From Rhodocyclaceae bacterium (lineage in GTDB: Bacteria > Pseudomonadota > Gammaproteobacteria > Burkholderiales > Usitatibacteraceae), in NCBI GenBank assembly GCA_020247395.1, contig JADCJC010000010.1, positions 26,981-90,980 on the forward strand: a stretch of DNA of 64,000 bases, written 5' to 3'. The position numbers were made by a program, and so were the translations under genes. Below the pieces are notes generated by a model. That model was given only the letters and a program-made list of their open reading frames with translations, did not search any database and was not told where the DNA came from. The first letter of the stretch is position 1; every line of letters begins with the position of its first letter. This document shows positions 41,424 to 50,413 of the stretch, piece after piece.

Positions 41424-43499
41424 ATGGGCGAGATGAGCAATCAAGGGCTACAGCCGGGCGGTATGGGGATCGACCTCAGTCAATTCTTCGAGGTTTTCTT
41501 CGAAGAAGCGTACGAGAACCTTGCTTCCTACGAATCACTGCTTCTCGATACGAATCTGGATGGTCCGGATGACGAGGCGCTAAACGCGATCTTTCGTGCA
41601 GCACATTCCATCAAGGGCGGGAGCGCCACGTTTGGATTTGTGGACGTTGCGGAGCTGACTCATGAACTCGAAACGTTGCTTGATCTTGCGCGCAAAGGCG
41701 AGTTACAGCTTTCCACGGAGATGATCGATTGTCTGCTCGCTTCGGGCGACGCGTTGCGGGCGCAGTTAAAGCGCCACCAAGACGGCGGAACGGGCGAACC
41801 GACGCCAATTGCTCATCTTATCTCTGACTTGCGTCGCCACGCGACCGGACAGCGGCGGAGCGCACCGGACAACCATGCAAGTGCAGCCACTCCCAGCGTG
41901 ACACCGTCTAGGCAGATTCTGAAGGATGGTGAACGCTCCATTACGATTCGTTTAGGTCCGATGCCGGCTGGATTTGACGTGCAGAACTTGCTGAATCTAT
42001 TTGACGAAATCCCCGGTATGGGCAAGGCGACATTTGCGCCAATCGATGATCCGACTTCTGAGGAGTTCCGCGACCTAAACGTGGTGACCGCAAGCACAAA
42101 CGGAGAGCTGATCGATTTGTTCACGTTCTACATTGATCGTGACAAGATCACTATCATGGAAACTCCTCTAGGTGCTAACCCTGCGACAAACTCTACGCCA
42201 GTGGACTTGGGCTTTGGCCTGTTTGAAGAGCTGCCCATTGCCACCAAGGAAAGTGCTGCCACCAATATTGAGGCGTCGACTGGTCAATCCTCACCGGCAC
42301 CTCTCGTTGCGACACCCGCCAAAATGGAGAAGCCCGCAGCCGCTGCTGAGTCGACAACGTTGCGAGTTTCAGTGGAAAAAATTGACCAGCTAATCAACTT
42401 GGTCGGTGAACTGGTGATTACGCAGGCAATGTTGGCGCAGAAAGCACTGGCCCTTGACCCTAATCAGCACAATGGCGTGGTTGCGGGCCTAACTGATCTA
42501 GAACGGAATACACGGGATCTTCAGGACTCTGTGATGGGCATTCGGATGATTCCGATGTCGTTCGTGTTCAACCGATTCCCTAGAATGTTGCGCGACTTGG
42601 CTGCCAAACTTGGCAAGAAGGTCGAGCTAAAGACCAGCGGTGAGGCAACCGAGCTCGACAAGGGCTTGATCGAAAAGATTACCGATCCACTCACTCACCT
42701 AGTCAGAAATTCTGTGGATCATGGTATCGAGAGCCTGGCAGACCGAGCCGCAGCCGGCAAGACCGCCCACGGGACGATTACCCTTTCTGCACGGCATCAG
42801 GGCGGCTCTATTGTGATCGAAGTCCGCGATGATGGTAGGGGTCTTAATCGCCAACGAATCCTACAGAAGGCCGCTGAGAAAGGAATTCCTGTCTCCGATC
42901 AGATGTCAGATCAGGAAGTCTGGCAGCTCATCTTCGCCCCGGGCTTTTCCACAGCCGATGTAGTCACTGACGTGTCTGGGCGAGGCGTCGGCATGGACGT
43001 CGTCAAACGAAATATTACTTCACTCGGCGGCACAGTTGAGCTTGATTCTAGCCCGGGGCAGGGCACGCGCGTATCGGTTCGGCTGCCGCTGACGCTGGCG
43101 ATCATGGACGGCATGTCGGTTGGTGTCGGCGGGGAGGTCTATATTTTGCCGCTTGCATCGGTGGTTGAGACTTTTCAAGCCGACCAATCAAAGCTGAAAT
43201 CACTGGCGGATCAAGGAAAGGTAGTCCAAGTCCGTGACGAATATCTGCCAGTACGAAACCTTGCGGCTATTTTTGATGTTCCGACCACTCGAGCGCAGTC
43301 TGACCGCGCGATTATGGTGATTGTCGAGGCGGAGGGACGCAGATCAGCCCTGATCGTTGATGAGTTGATTGGTCAGCACCAAGTCGTGGTGAAAAACCTC
43401 GAAGCAAATTATCGCAAGGTTGATGGTATCGCTGGCGCAACAATTCTCGGCGACGGTCGCGTTGGCCTGATTCTTGATATCGGCTTTTTAGTGACCTAG
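41424..43499 (+). CDS. cheA: Chemotaxis histidine kinase CheA
   Basis: Core kinase of chemotaxis, 691 residues. The domain order is P1 HPt (His61 in FRAAHSIKGGSATFGF), a P2-like segment (about 170-245), the P3 dimerisation domain (TTLRVSVEKIDQLINLVGEL), P4 HATPase (LTHLVRNSVDHGIE; VRDDGRGLN; GRGVGMDVVKRNI) and the CheW-like P5 ending GDGRVGLILDIGFLV. ATG 41424 has AGAGGAT upstream; GTG 41400 would add eight residues. No CheW or receptor gene is in the window, so those partners are encoded elsewhere. Confidence 0.96.
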   Translation: MGEMSNQGLQPGGMGIDLSQFFEVFFEEAYENLASYESLLLDTNLDGPDDEALNAIFRAAHSIKGGSATFGFVDVAELTHELETLLDLARKGELQLSTEMIDCLLASGDALRAQLKRHQDGGTGEPTPIAHLISDLRRHATGQRRSAPDNHASAATPSVTPSRQILKDGERSITIRLGPMPAGFDVQNLLNLFDEIPGMGKATFAPIDDPTSEEFRDLNVVTASTNGELIDLFTFYIDRDKITIMETPLGANPATNSTPVDLGFGLFEELPIATKESAATNIEASTGQSSPAPLVATPAKMEKPAAAAESTTLRVSVEKIDQLINLVGELVITQAMLAQKALALDPNQHNGVVAGLTDLERNTRDLQDSVMGIRMIPMSFVFNRFPRMLRDLAAKLGKKVELKTSGEATELDKGLIEKITDPLTHLVRNSVDHGIESLADRAAAGKTAHGTITLSARHQGGSIVIEVRDDGRGLNRQRILQKAAEKGIPVSDQMSDQEVWQLIFAPGFSTADVVTDVSGRGVGMDVVKRNITSLGGTVELDSSPGQGTRVSVRLPLTLAIMDGMSVGVGGEVYILPLASVVETFQADQSKLKSLADQGKVVQVRDEYLPVRNLAAIFDVPTTRAQSDRAIMVIVEAEGRRSALIVDELIGQHQVVVKNLEANYRKVDGIAGATILGDGRVGLILDIGFLVT

Positions 43500-43629
43500 A
43501 GAAGGCGTCCTGAAGCACAGCTATACGCTAGCTGCCAATCAGCTTTAGACACCGGCTATCGAGGATGAGTGAGATGCTCCTCGATTTCCACCATATCGCG
43601 GACTCGACGGATCGCAATCTTAAGTTTTT

Positions 43630-44775
43630 ATGCTAAATCGATTACCGCTTATCACTTATTCTCCCCTGACGAACAAGCAACACGTCATGCTTGGCGTGCA
43701 CTTGCGCGTGCACAGCGCGGAAAGCAGCGAGACATCTCTGGTGCGATCACTGACAGCGCTTAGTTCGGCCTGGCCGGAGCCACCAGCATTGACCTTGGTC
43801 GAGTTTGTCAGCGAGATTCATACTGCACCACCGCACGGATGGCACCCGCCAGAATCAACGGTGATCTTCTGCCACACTAACGCTGCTTCATCCGATGTGG
43901 TTTCGATTGCCAGTGACGTGACGCCGCGCTGCCTCCTTGTTCGTGACGTCGCGGAGATTGAAAGTCAGCACGCTGAATTCTTTGCAGTCGCCAAGTCTAT
44001 GCTGTCTGAGTTACCAAGACTGGTCGCAACATCCAAGTCACCAATCATCGTGCTGGACGTGAATGAGCCCATTGATCAAGCGCGCGCTAGTAACGCCGGT
44101 GCCGTGGCTACCGGCGGCTGGTCCTGTTTGAACTGGAAACGCCGTCCAGTCGACAAGAAAGTGGGGCTGTTATCAAATCTCTTAAAACTATTGCAGCTTA
44201 TCGAACGAGACGCCGATACAATCGACCTCGAAGCAATACTGAAGCGCGACGCAGTGCTCTCTTACAAGTTGTTATCAATGGCCAACTCGGCGGCATACGG
44301 TTTGACGGTAGAAGTGGCTTCACTGCGGCATGCGCTGAGTATTCTAGGCCGGCAAAAACTTAGGCGATGGCTGTCGCTGCTACTTGTTCAAGCTGGAGGA
44401 AGTGATACGCCACAAGTACTGCTGCAGGTAGCATTCATCCGTGCGGCTTTTCTCGATGCATTAGGCAACACAATCGACTTGGGCAGACAAAACGAGGACC
44501 TTTTCCTGTGCGGGGCGTTTTCGTTACTCGACAAAATCCTTGGCATCTCAGTGGCCGAGCTACTAGGAAGGGTCTCGGTTTCGGAAGCCATCACAGAAGC
44601 GCTAGTTGGAGACGAGGGGCCGATTGCACCGCTATTGGGACTTATCAAGGCTGTTGAAGCCCGGGATGCCTTGTTAATCGGAGAGCATTGCGAGTCACTA
44701 GCAGTGAGTCCGGATGAAGTCAATCAAGCGCTCTTGCAGGCGATTAAGGGAACCAAGGAAGTTTCAAGCTTGTAA
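43630..44775 (+). CDS. HDOD-domain signalling protein with degenerate EAL-like N-terminus
   Basis: A 381-residue protein. The C-terminal half, from about residue 175, is an HDOD domain (LEAILKRDAVLSYKLLSMAN, then VASLRHALSILGRQKLRRWL, then LFLCGAFSLLDKILG), the class of YuxH-like proteins. The N-terminal half sits where YuxH proteins carry an EAL domain, but I see no EAL/ELL catalytic motif, so c-di-GMP hydrolysis is unlikely. Placement between cheA and cheR, on the same strand, suggests a regulatory role in chemotaxis or motility. The start is not strongly supported by a ribosome site. Confidence 0.75.
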   Translation: MLNRLPLITYSPLTNKQHVMLGVHLRVHSAESSETSLVRSLTALSSAWPEPPALTLVEFVSEIHTAPPHGWHPPESTVIFCHTNAASSDVVSIASDVTPRCLLVRDVAEIESQHAEFFAVAKSMLSELPRLVATSKSPIIVLDVNEPIDQARASNAGAVATGGWSCLNWKRRPVDKKVGLLSNLLKLLQLIERDADTIDLEAILKRDAVLSYKLLSMANSAAYGLTVEVASLRHALSILGRQKLRRWLSLLLVQAGGSDTPQVLLQVAFIRAAFLDALGNTIDLGRQNEDLFLCGAFSLLDKILGISVAELLGRVSVSEAITEALVGDEGPIAPLLGLIKAVEARDALLIGEHCESLAVSPDEVNQALLQAIKGTKEVSSL

Positions 44776-44880
44776 CTAAGATGGCCCCCCCACTGTTCGC
44801 AAGTTACTTGTTGCTATTGCATCAAGACTATGCGGAACGGGCCGATATTAAAGCGTAAGCGGGGTGCGCGCATCGATGAT

Positions 44881-44906
44881 CTAGGCGGAAACTCTAGGCG
44901 GAAACA
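44881..44906 (+). repeat. 13-bp tandem duplication at the cheR start
   Basis: CTAGGCGGAAACT (44881-44893) is followed directly by CTAGGCGGAAACA (44894-44906), identical over the first 12 bases. Each unit contains an AGGCGGAA purine block that could serve as a ribosome-binding site for ATG 44911. The unit is not a multiple of three, which argues against translation running through it from ATG 44830. Confidence 0.6.
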
Positions 44907-44910
44907 GGAA

Positions 44911-45807
44911 ATGATAAGTTCACATACAGAGATATCGTCAGAAAGCAAAGAGTACACGTTCTCGAATGCGGACTTCGAGCGGGTACGCGCTCTGATCCGC
45001 AAGACCGCAGGCATCAGTCTTAACGCTACCAAACAGAACATGGTTTACAGTCGGCTATCGAGACGACTGAGAACAACGGGGCACACCAGTTTTCAGAGTT
45101 ACCTAGACGACCTAGAAGGGCGACACTCAGACGAATGGCAAGAGTTCACCAATGCGCTGACTACAAACCTCACTTCTTTCTTTCGCGAAGAACATCATTT
45201 CCCCATACTTGCGAATTTCATCCGCACGCGTGTACAGCCGGTAAAGATTTGGTGTGCGGCCGCCTCGACGGGTGAAGAACCCTACTCTATCGCCATGGTC
45301 ATGTCCGAGTGTGCGGCCGCTGGTGCAGCAAGCTCAAAACTAATCGCTACTGATATTGATACGAATGTCCTTGAGACTGCGTCAAGTGGTGTTTACTCTG
45401 CCGAAGGTCATAAAGGCTTGAGCGACGAGCGTCGCAATCGCTTTTTTCTGAAGGGAACAGGTGCCAACGTAGGGAAGATACGTGTCCGCCCCGAAATACG
45501 AAAACTGATCGAGTTTGCGCCTTTGAATTTACTCGCGGATGTTTATGCCGTGCCAATGGATCTTGACGTGGTTTTTTGTCGCAATGTCCTCATCTACTTT
45601 GATAAGCCAACCCAACAACTCGTGTTGAACCGGCTTGCCACGCACTTAAAGGTCGGCGGGCTGTTGTTCGCTGGCCACTCGGAGAATTTCTCAGATTGCC
45701 GCGACATTTTTCGCCTGCGAGGAAAGACCGTGTATGAACGAGTCGACCACCGCGTCGACGCTGCCGGAGTATCTTCTGCCAGGCTGCGCAAAAGTGTGGG
45801 TACTTGA
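44911..45807 (+). CDS. cheR: Chemotaxis protein methyltransferase CheR
   Basis: Uses S-adenosylmethionine to methylate receptor glutamates. The N-terminal helical domain (FERVRALIRKTAGISLNATK) is followed by the catalytic domain with ALTTNLTSFFREEHHFPILA, the SAM-binding IWCAAASTGEEPYSIAMVMS and VVFCRNVLIYFDKPTQQ. ATG 44911 (MISSHTEIS) gives 298 residues, close to the family norm; ATG 44830 would add 27 basic residues. A 13-base tandem duplication lies immediately upstream of this start. Confidence 0.94.
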   Translation: MISSHTEISSESKEYTFSNADFERVRALIRKTAGISLNATKQNMVYSRLSRRLRTTGHTSFQSYLDDLEGRHSDEWQEFTNALTTNLTSFFREEHHFPILANFIRTRVQPVKIWCAAASTGEEPYSIAMVMSECAAAGAASSKLIATDIDTNVLETASSGVYSAEGHKGLSDERRNRFFLKGTGANVGKIRVRPEIRKLIEFAPLNLLADVYAVPMDLDVVFCRNVLIYFDKPTQQLVLNRLATHLKVGGLLFAGHSENFSDCRDIFRLRGKTVYERVDHRVDAAGVSSARLRKSVGT

Positions 45808-45810
45808 ATC

Positions 45811-46446
45811 GTGGGAATGAAGCAATCAGGGGATGCACTTTTCGCCAAAGATGCGTCGGCACCAATCGGTTTTGCCTCGTTTCGTTATACCGAGCGCGGA
45901 TTCAAGGTTCAGGCGGTGAAAGTGCTTCCGGGTGAATTTTACGTTGATACCGACGACACCCCAATTGTCACGGTTCTAGGCTCATGTGTCGCGGTTTGCC
46001 TGCGCGATCCTGCTGCGCAAGTGGGGGGAATGAACCACTTTCTGCTTCCCGATGGCGGTGATAGCGGCCTTGCCAGTACAGCCGGACGTTATGGGGTCAA
46101 TGCAATGGAGATGTTGATCAACGAATTGGTAAAGCGGGGAGCGCAACGGCACCGCCTGGAGGCCAAGGTATTTGGCGGAGGGCACGTGATGAGAAACTTC
46201 ACAAGCCTTAACGTTGGACAACGCAACGCTGAGTTTACGAAAGAGTTCTTGAAGACGGAGGCGATCCGACTGCTATCTGAAGATCTGCTTGACATCTATC
46301 CACGAAAAGTATGTTTCTTGCCAAAGTCCGGACGCGCGTTAGTCAAGAAACTTGCTGCGGCGGACGAAACTTTGGTCATGCAAGAGAAGCAGTACCAGAG
46401 CCAGCTAGTTGAAAAGCCAGTAGCCGGCGATATAGAGTTGTTCTGA
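45811..46446 (+). CDS. cheD: Chemoreceptor glutamine deamidase CheD
   Basis: Deamidates receptor glutamines and, in some species, interacts with CheC/CheY. The catalytic cysteine lies in VTVLGSCVAVCLRDP and the histidine in GGMNHFLLPDGG, and FGGGHVM is also conserved. Starts at GTG 45811 or ATG 45817 give 211 or 209 residues; neither has a clear ribosome site. It lies three bases after cheR and 18 before cheB. The C-terminus ends GDIELF, identical to that of the CheZ-like protein at the head of the operon. Confidence 0.94.
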   Translation: MGMKQSGDALFAKDASAPIGFASFRYTERGFKVQAVKVLPGEFYVDTDDTPIVTVLGSCVAVCLRDPAAQVGGMNHFLLPDGGDSGLASTAGRYGVNAMEMLINELVKRGAQRHRLEAKVFGGGHVMRNFTSLNVGQRNAEFTKEFLKTEAIRLLSEDLLDIYPRKVCFLPKSGRALVKKLAAADETLVMQEKQYQSQLVEKPVAGDIELF

Positions 46447-46464
46447 AGACTTTGGAGCTTGGCG

Positions 46465-47583
46465 ATGTCAAAAATACGTGTACTTGTAGTCGATGATTCA
46501 GCGCTGATTCGAAATCTCATGAAAGAGATTATCGACAAGACCGACGATATGGAAACGGTCGGTGTCGCATCTGACCCGCTGGTGGCACGCGAACTTATCC
46601 GCAGCCTTGATCCAGACGTTATCACTCTCGATATTGAGATGCCAAAAATGGATGGGCTCGATTTCCTTGAGCGTCTGATGCGGCTACGGCCAATGCCGGT
46701 TGTCATGGTCTCTACACTGACAGAGCGAGGGGCTGATGCAACGTTTCGTGCACTGGAACTTGGTGCGGTGGACTTTGTCGCAAAACCCAAGCTTGGCATT
46801 ACCCAAGGAATGAGCGACTGCGCAACGGAAATTCGTGAGAAGATTCGCGCTGCTGCCACATCTAAGCAGCTGCGCCGGCGCGACCTGAGCGCAGAAACGA
46901 CACCGCTGACGCCTATCGCGTCGGCCAAGGTTTTGCAACCGATTCGCGCTGGTGGCAGTACATTGCTGGCAAGGGCAACGCGCACAGCGGGGACGGAGAA
47001 GATTATTGCGATCGGCGCTTCCACTGGGGGAACCGAGGCCATCAAGGAGGTACTTTGCCGATTGCCTGCTGACTCCCCTGCGGTGGTGATTACGCAGCAT
47101 ATGCCGCCAGGATTCACAAAGAGTTTCGCGGAGCGTCTAGATGCGCTTTGCAAGATAACTGTGAAGGAGGCAGAACACGGTGAACGTGTCCTTCCCGGTC
47201 ACGCCTATATTGCGCCAGGAGGGCGCCATCTTGCGCTCGGGAGATCCGGCGCAAATTATGTTGTGGAGATTTCTGACGAGGCTCCGGTCAATCGCCACCG
47301 TCCTTCAGTAGATGTGCTCTTTTCTTCCGTCGCTATGAACGCTGGTGCCAATGCGATTGGGGTGATGCTCACGGGCATGGGGAAGGACGGGGCGGCGTCA
47401 ATGTTGGAGCTTAAGAACAAAGGCGCATTCACCATCGCGCAAGACGAATCAAGCTGCGTGGTGTTTGGTATGCCCAGAGAGGCAATTGCCATCGGCGCTG
47501 TCGAGGAAACTATCGGCTTGACCCATATCGCAGACCGATTGGTGTCCAAGTTCGCAGAAGCCGGCGGCCACGTCCGCGTGTAA
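46465..47583 (+). CDS. cheB: Chemotaxis protein-glutamate methylesterase CheB
   Basis: Removes receptor methyl groups when phosphorylated by CheA. The receiver carries [12 protein letters not shown] and phospho-acceptor Asp56 ([17 protein letters not shown]). The methylesterase domain shows Ser in [11 protein letters not shown], His in [19 protein letters not shown] and Asp in [12 protein letters not shown] 46465 has GGAG seven bases upstream, so it is preferred to TTG 46459. It is the last gene of the chemotaxis run and converges on fliR. Confidence 0.97.
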   Translation: MSKIRVLVVDDSALIRNLMKEIIDKTDDMETVGVASDPLVARELIRSLDPDVITLDIEMPKMDGLDFLERLMRLRPMPVVMVSTLTERGADATFRALELGAVDFVAKPKLGITQGMSDCATEIREKIRAAATSKQLRRRDLSAETTPLTPIASAKVLQPIRAGGSTLLARATRTAGTEKIIAIGASTGGTEAIKEVLCRLPADSPAVVITQHMPPGFTKSFAERLDALCKITVKEAEHGERVLPGHAYIAPGGRHLALGRSGANYVVEISDEAPVNRHRPSVDVLFSSVAMNAGANAIGVMLTGMGKDGAASMLELKNKGAFTIAQDESSCVVFGMPREAIAIGAVEETIGLTHIADRLVSKFAEAGGHVRV

Positions 47584-47636
47584 TCGATCTTGTCGAAGCG
47601 TAAGGGGCTGTTCGCGTCCCCAACTACTGGCCTGCC

Positions 47637-48407
47637 CTAGATTCGGCTGAGCATGCTGGTGCTTTGCTCGAGCAGGATTCGCAATGGCCGTTCCATGTAA
47701 GGTAGCAAGAGCAGAATTGCGCATAGACCAACTGCCAATGAAATTGGGAACCCGACAGCGAACACATTTAGCTGCGGCGCGATTCTGGACATAATGCCTA
47801 GGCCGATGTTGACGACCAATAGCGTGACGATGATGGGCAAAGAGATTGACAGAGCGACCGAGAAAATCTTCGCTCCCATTTGTGTGATGTTTTTGGAGAT
47901 ACCAAGTAGATCAGCGCCAGTCCCGACGGGAATGTATTGAAAGCTATTGACGACGCCGGAGATTAGTAACAAATGCCCATTGATTGACAAGAAAAGTAGT
48001 ACCGCCATGATACCGAAGTAACTGCTAACGGAGGTATTGTTACTACCACTGCTTGGATCGATATATCCTGCAAAGGAGAGTCCCATCTGCAAACCTGCAA
48101 TTTCGCCGCCCATCTCGATGGCGGCGAATATTAGGCGAACCGTAAAGCCCATTGCTGCGCCGATGAGGATTTCACGACCGATCGTCGCGTAGCCGAGGTA
48201 TGAGTCGACGGGTGCCGAGTATTGTTGTTCTGGCAGCAATGGTGCAGACGTGATCGTGATTAAAACTGCCAGAGCGATCTTTACGCGCGCCGGGATGGCG
48301 CGATTTCCTAGCACTGGAACAACCGCCATCATCGCCATGATGCGCAAGAATGGAAAGAAGAACTGGGCAATGTAGCCGTCGAGAGCCGCCTGTGTAAATG
48401 TGAACAC
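47637..48407 (-). CDS. fliR: Flagellar biosynthesis protein FliR
   Basis: Export-gate subunit of the flagellar type III secretion system, 256 residues with about six hydrophobic segments. Conserved parts include FFFPFLRIMAMMAVVPVLGN, MGFTVRLIFAAIEMGGEIAG and LNVFAVGFPISLAVGL. It is the last gene of the minus-strand fli run, 12 bases behind fliQ. flhB, which often follows, is not present; cheB lies opposite. Confidence 0.96.
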   Translation of the reverse strand: MFTFTQAALDGYIAQFFFPFLRIMAMMAVVPVLGNRAIPARVKIALAVLITITSAPLLPEQQYSAPVDSYLGYATIGREILIGAAMGFTVRLIFAAIEMGGEIAGLQMGLSFAGYIDPSSGSNNTSVSSYFGIMAVLLFLSINGHLLLISGVVNSFQYIPVGTGADLLGISKNITQMGAKIFSVALSISLPIIVTLLVVNIGLGIMSRIAPQLNVFAVGFPISLAVGLCAILLLLPYMERPLRILLEQSTSMLSRI

Positions 48408-48419
48408 AGCCGCCCTGCG

Positions 48420-48689
48420 CTAGCCGATAACAAAGGGAATTTGTGCAAACAGCTGCTGTATATACGAAACCATCCGCGCAATCATCCACGGACCCGCCAA
48501 GACGATGGTAATGGCTACGGCGACAAGTTTGGGCACGAACGAAAGTGTTTGTTCGTTGATCTGCGTTGCCGCCTGCAACACACTGATAACAAAACCAACA
48601 AGGAGCACAACCAACAGTAGCGGTGCCGCAAGAAGTAGCATGGTTTCGAGTCCGTTGGCACCGATGCCGATAACTTGTTGTGGGGTCAC
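48420..48689 (-). CDS. fliQ: Flagellar biosynthesis protein FliQ
   Basis: Small two-helix export-gate subunit, 89 residues, starting MTPQQVIGIGANGLETMLLL and containing GFVISVLQAATQINEQTLSF, the family signature. It assembles with FliP and FliR into the helical export gate. Ten bases separate it from fliP. Confidence 0.97.
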   Translation of the reverse strand: MTPQQVIGIGANGLETMLLLAAPLLLVVLLVGFVISVLQAATQINEQTLSFVPKLVAVAITIVLAGPWMIARMVSYIQQLFAQIPFVIG

Positions 48690-48699
48690 AGAGTATCCT

Positions 48700-49473
48700 T
48701 TAGGTCATAAAACTTGCGGCGAGGGAGCCGATCAAGAGGTTCCATCCGTCCGCAAGTACAAACAACATGAGTTTAAAAGGTAGCGCGATAAGCATTGGCG
48801 AAAGCATCATCATTCCCATCGACGTAAGAACGCTTGCCACGACCATATCGATAATCAAAAATGGGATAAAAATCAAAAAGCCGATCTGGAACGCTGTCTT
48901 GAGCTCTGATGTGACAAATGCCGGGACGAGAACCCTCAATGGAATCGCTTCAGGCGTCGATATGGCATCTGTCTTCGCGAGTTTGAGAAATAGCGCGAGG
49001 TCGGCTTCGCGGGTTTGTTTGAGCATGAAGCTTTTCAGCGGTTGTTGGGCAGTATCGAGGGCGCGCTCCATGGGCATCTTGCCCACCGAATAGGGCAGGT
49101 AAGCGTCGTTGTATATCTTGTCAAATACAGGTGACATGACAAAGAAGGTTAAAAATAGCGCAAGCCCCACCAACACTTGATTTGGTGGAGTTGACTGTGT
49201 ACCAAGCGCTTGGCGGAGTAATGAAAGAACAATGATGATGCGAGTAAAGCCCGTCATCATTAGAAGGATCGCAGGGAGAAATCCGAGGGCTGTGAAGAAT
49301 AGTAATGTCTGGATGGGGACCGACCAAGTTTGTCTCCCACCCGTGCCGGACTGGCTCGTCAAGGAGAGTATTGACCCATCCGCAGCGTAGGCTGTTTGCG
49401 AGTAGAGTGCAATTGTCGCCGCCATGCTGGCCACGGCAATCGCACCGGTGCTCGTCAGTCGGTAACGAATCAC
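48700..49473 (-). CDS. fliP: Flagellar biosynthesis protein FliP
   Basis: Main pore subunit of the export gate, 257 residues with a cleavable signal peptide ending near SQTAYAADG. The core shows [36 protein letters not shown] and [20 protein letters not shown], all strongly conserved. It overlaps fliO by four bases (ATGA). Confidence 0.97.
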   Translation of the reverse strand: MIRYRLTSTGAIAVASMAATIALYSQTAYAADGSILSLTSQSGTGGRQTWSVPIQTLLFFTALGFLPAILLMMTGFTRIIIVLSLLRQALGTQSTPPNQVLVGLALFLTFFVMSPVFDKIYNDAYLPYSVGKMPMERALDTAQQPLKSFMLKQTREADLALFLKLAKTDAISTPEAIPLRVLVPAFVTSELKTAFQIGFLIFIPFLIIDMVVASVLTSMGMMMLSPMLIALPFKLMLFVLADGWNLLIGSLAASFMT

Positions 49474-49934
49474 TTGTTCACTCCAACTTGTCTGTCAGCC
49501 GAATCAGCTGGCTTAAGGCGTCCTAGCCAGCGGTCGAGGAGCGCCTTTTCGGTTATCGCGCTGCTTTGAACTGAATTTGTTGTATCGACGATGCCTTTCG
49601 TGAGAAGCGATATCTGGCTTGCAGTAATGCCGATGACCAGAAGCTCGCCTTGGAACTGGATGACGGCAACTTTTTCTTTCGGGCCGACCGCGATCTGCGT
49701 AACTGGCTTCAATAATGTGCCCGCTTGCCGAAGACTCGGGCGCACCCGCCGCAAGATAAAGCCTACAGCCAAAATTGTGCCGATCACCAAACCTAGCGAC
49801 ACCATGGTGGGCAACACGGTGGCGCTATAGGTGGGAGAGGCAATGCCGGGTTCGGCAGTCTTTGCCATACCGTCATCTGCGGCATAAACATTGAATGCAA
49901 CCACGCAAAGCAAAGTAAGAAAGAAACGTATCAT
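49470..49934 (-). CDS. fliO: Flagellar protein FliO
   Basis: Assembly chaperone for the FliP pore, 154 residues. There is an N-terminal signal-like segment ([19 protein letters not shown]) and then one membrane helix ([20 protein letters not shown]). A cytoplasmic domain follows, containing [20 protein letters not shown], the FliO hallmark. Sequence conservation in this family is low, and position between fliN and fliP is the main support. Confidence 0.9.
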   Translation of the reverse strand: MIRFFLTLLCVVAFNVYAADDGMAKTAEPGIASPTYSATVLPTMVSLGLVIGTILAVGFILRRVRPSLRQAGTLLKPVTQIAVGPKEKVAVIQFQGELLVIGITASQISLLTKGIVDTTNSVQSSAITEKALLDRWLGRLKPADSADRQVGVNK

Positions 49935-49965
49935 CGGATCAACTAATTAGGCTGGGTGATTTAAG

Positions 49966-50400
49966 TCATCGGTTTAGGCGGCGGACTCGTTCCGAAGGTG
50001 TGACAATATCGGTTAGCCGGATGCCGAACTTTTCATTGACTACCACCACCTCACCCTGCGCGATGAGGCAGCCATTGACCAGCACGTCCATCGGTTCGCC
50101 AGCTAATGCGTCTAACTCGATGACAGAGCCCTGAGCGAGTTGCAGAATGTGTTTGATTGGAATTCGTGTGCGTCCCAGCTCAACGGTTAGGGTGACGGGA
50201 ATGTCGAGGATGAGGTCAATATCACTGGTTTGCTCGTTTGCGGAAATCCCGGTCTTAGCAAGGCGTTGGAAGACATGCGGCTCGCCCGGGGCCGTCTCAA
50301 TAGCACTGGTGGCGTCTTCGCCCTCGGCTGATTTAGTTTCTGTCAGTGCTGCTGCCCAGTCATCTTCGGTTACGTTCGGATTGTTGATTTCGCTTGACAT
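49966..50400 (-). CDS. fliN: Flagellar motor switch protein FliN
   Basis: C-ring switch protein of 144 residues with an acidic N-terminus and a C-terminal SpoA domain (LILDIPVTLTVELGRTRIPI, then GSVIELDALAGEPMDVLVNG, then VNEKFGIRLTDIVTPSERV). ATG 50400 is chosen because it clears fliM, which ends 13 bases upstream; an in-frame start at 50424 would overlap fliM. Confidence 0.96.
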   Translation of the reverse strand: MSSEINNPNVTEDDWAAALTETKSAEGEDATSAIETAPGEPHVFQRLAKTGISANEQTSDIDLILDIPVTLTVELGRTRIPIKHILQLAQGSVIELDALAGEPMDVLVNGCLIAQGEVVVVNEKFGIRLTDIVTPSERVRRLNR

Positions 50401-50413
50401 GATTGCTCCAGTT

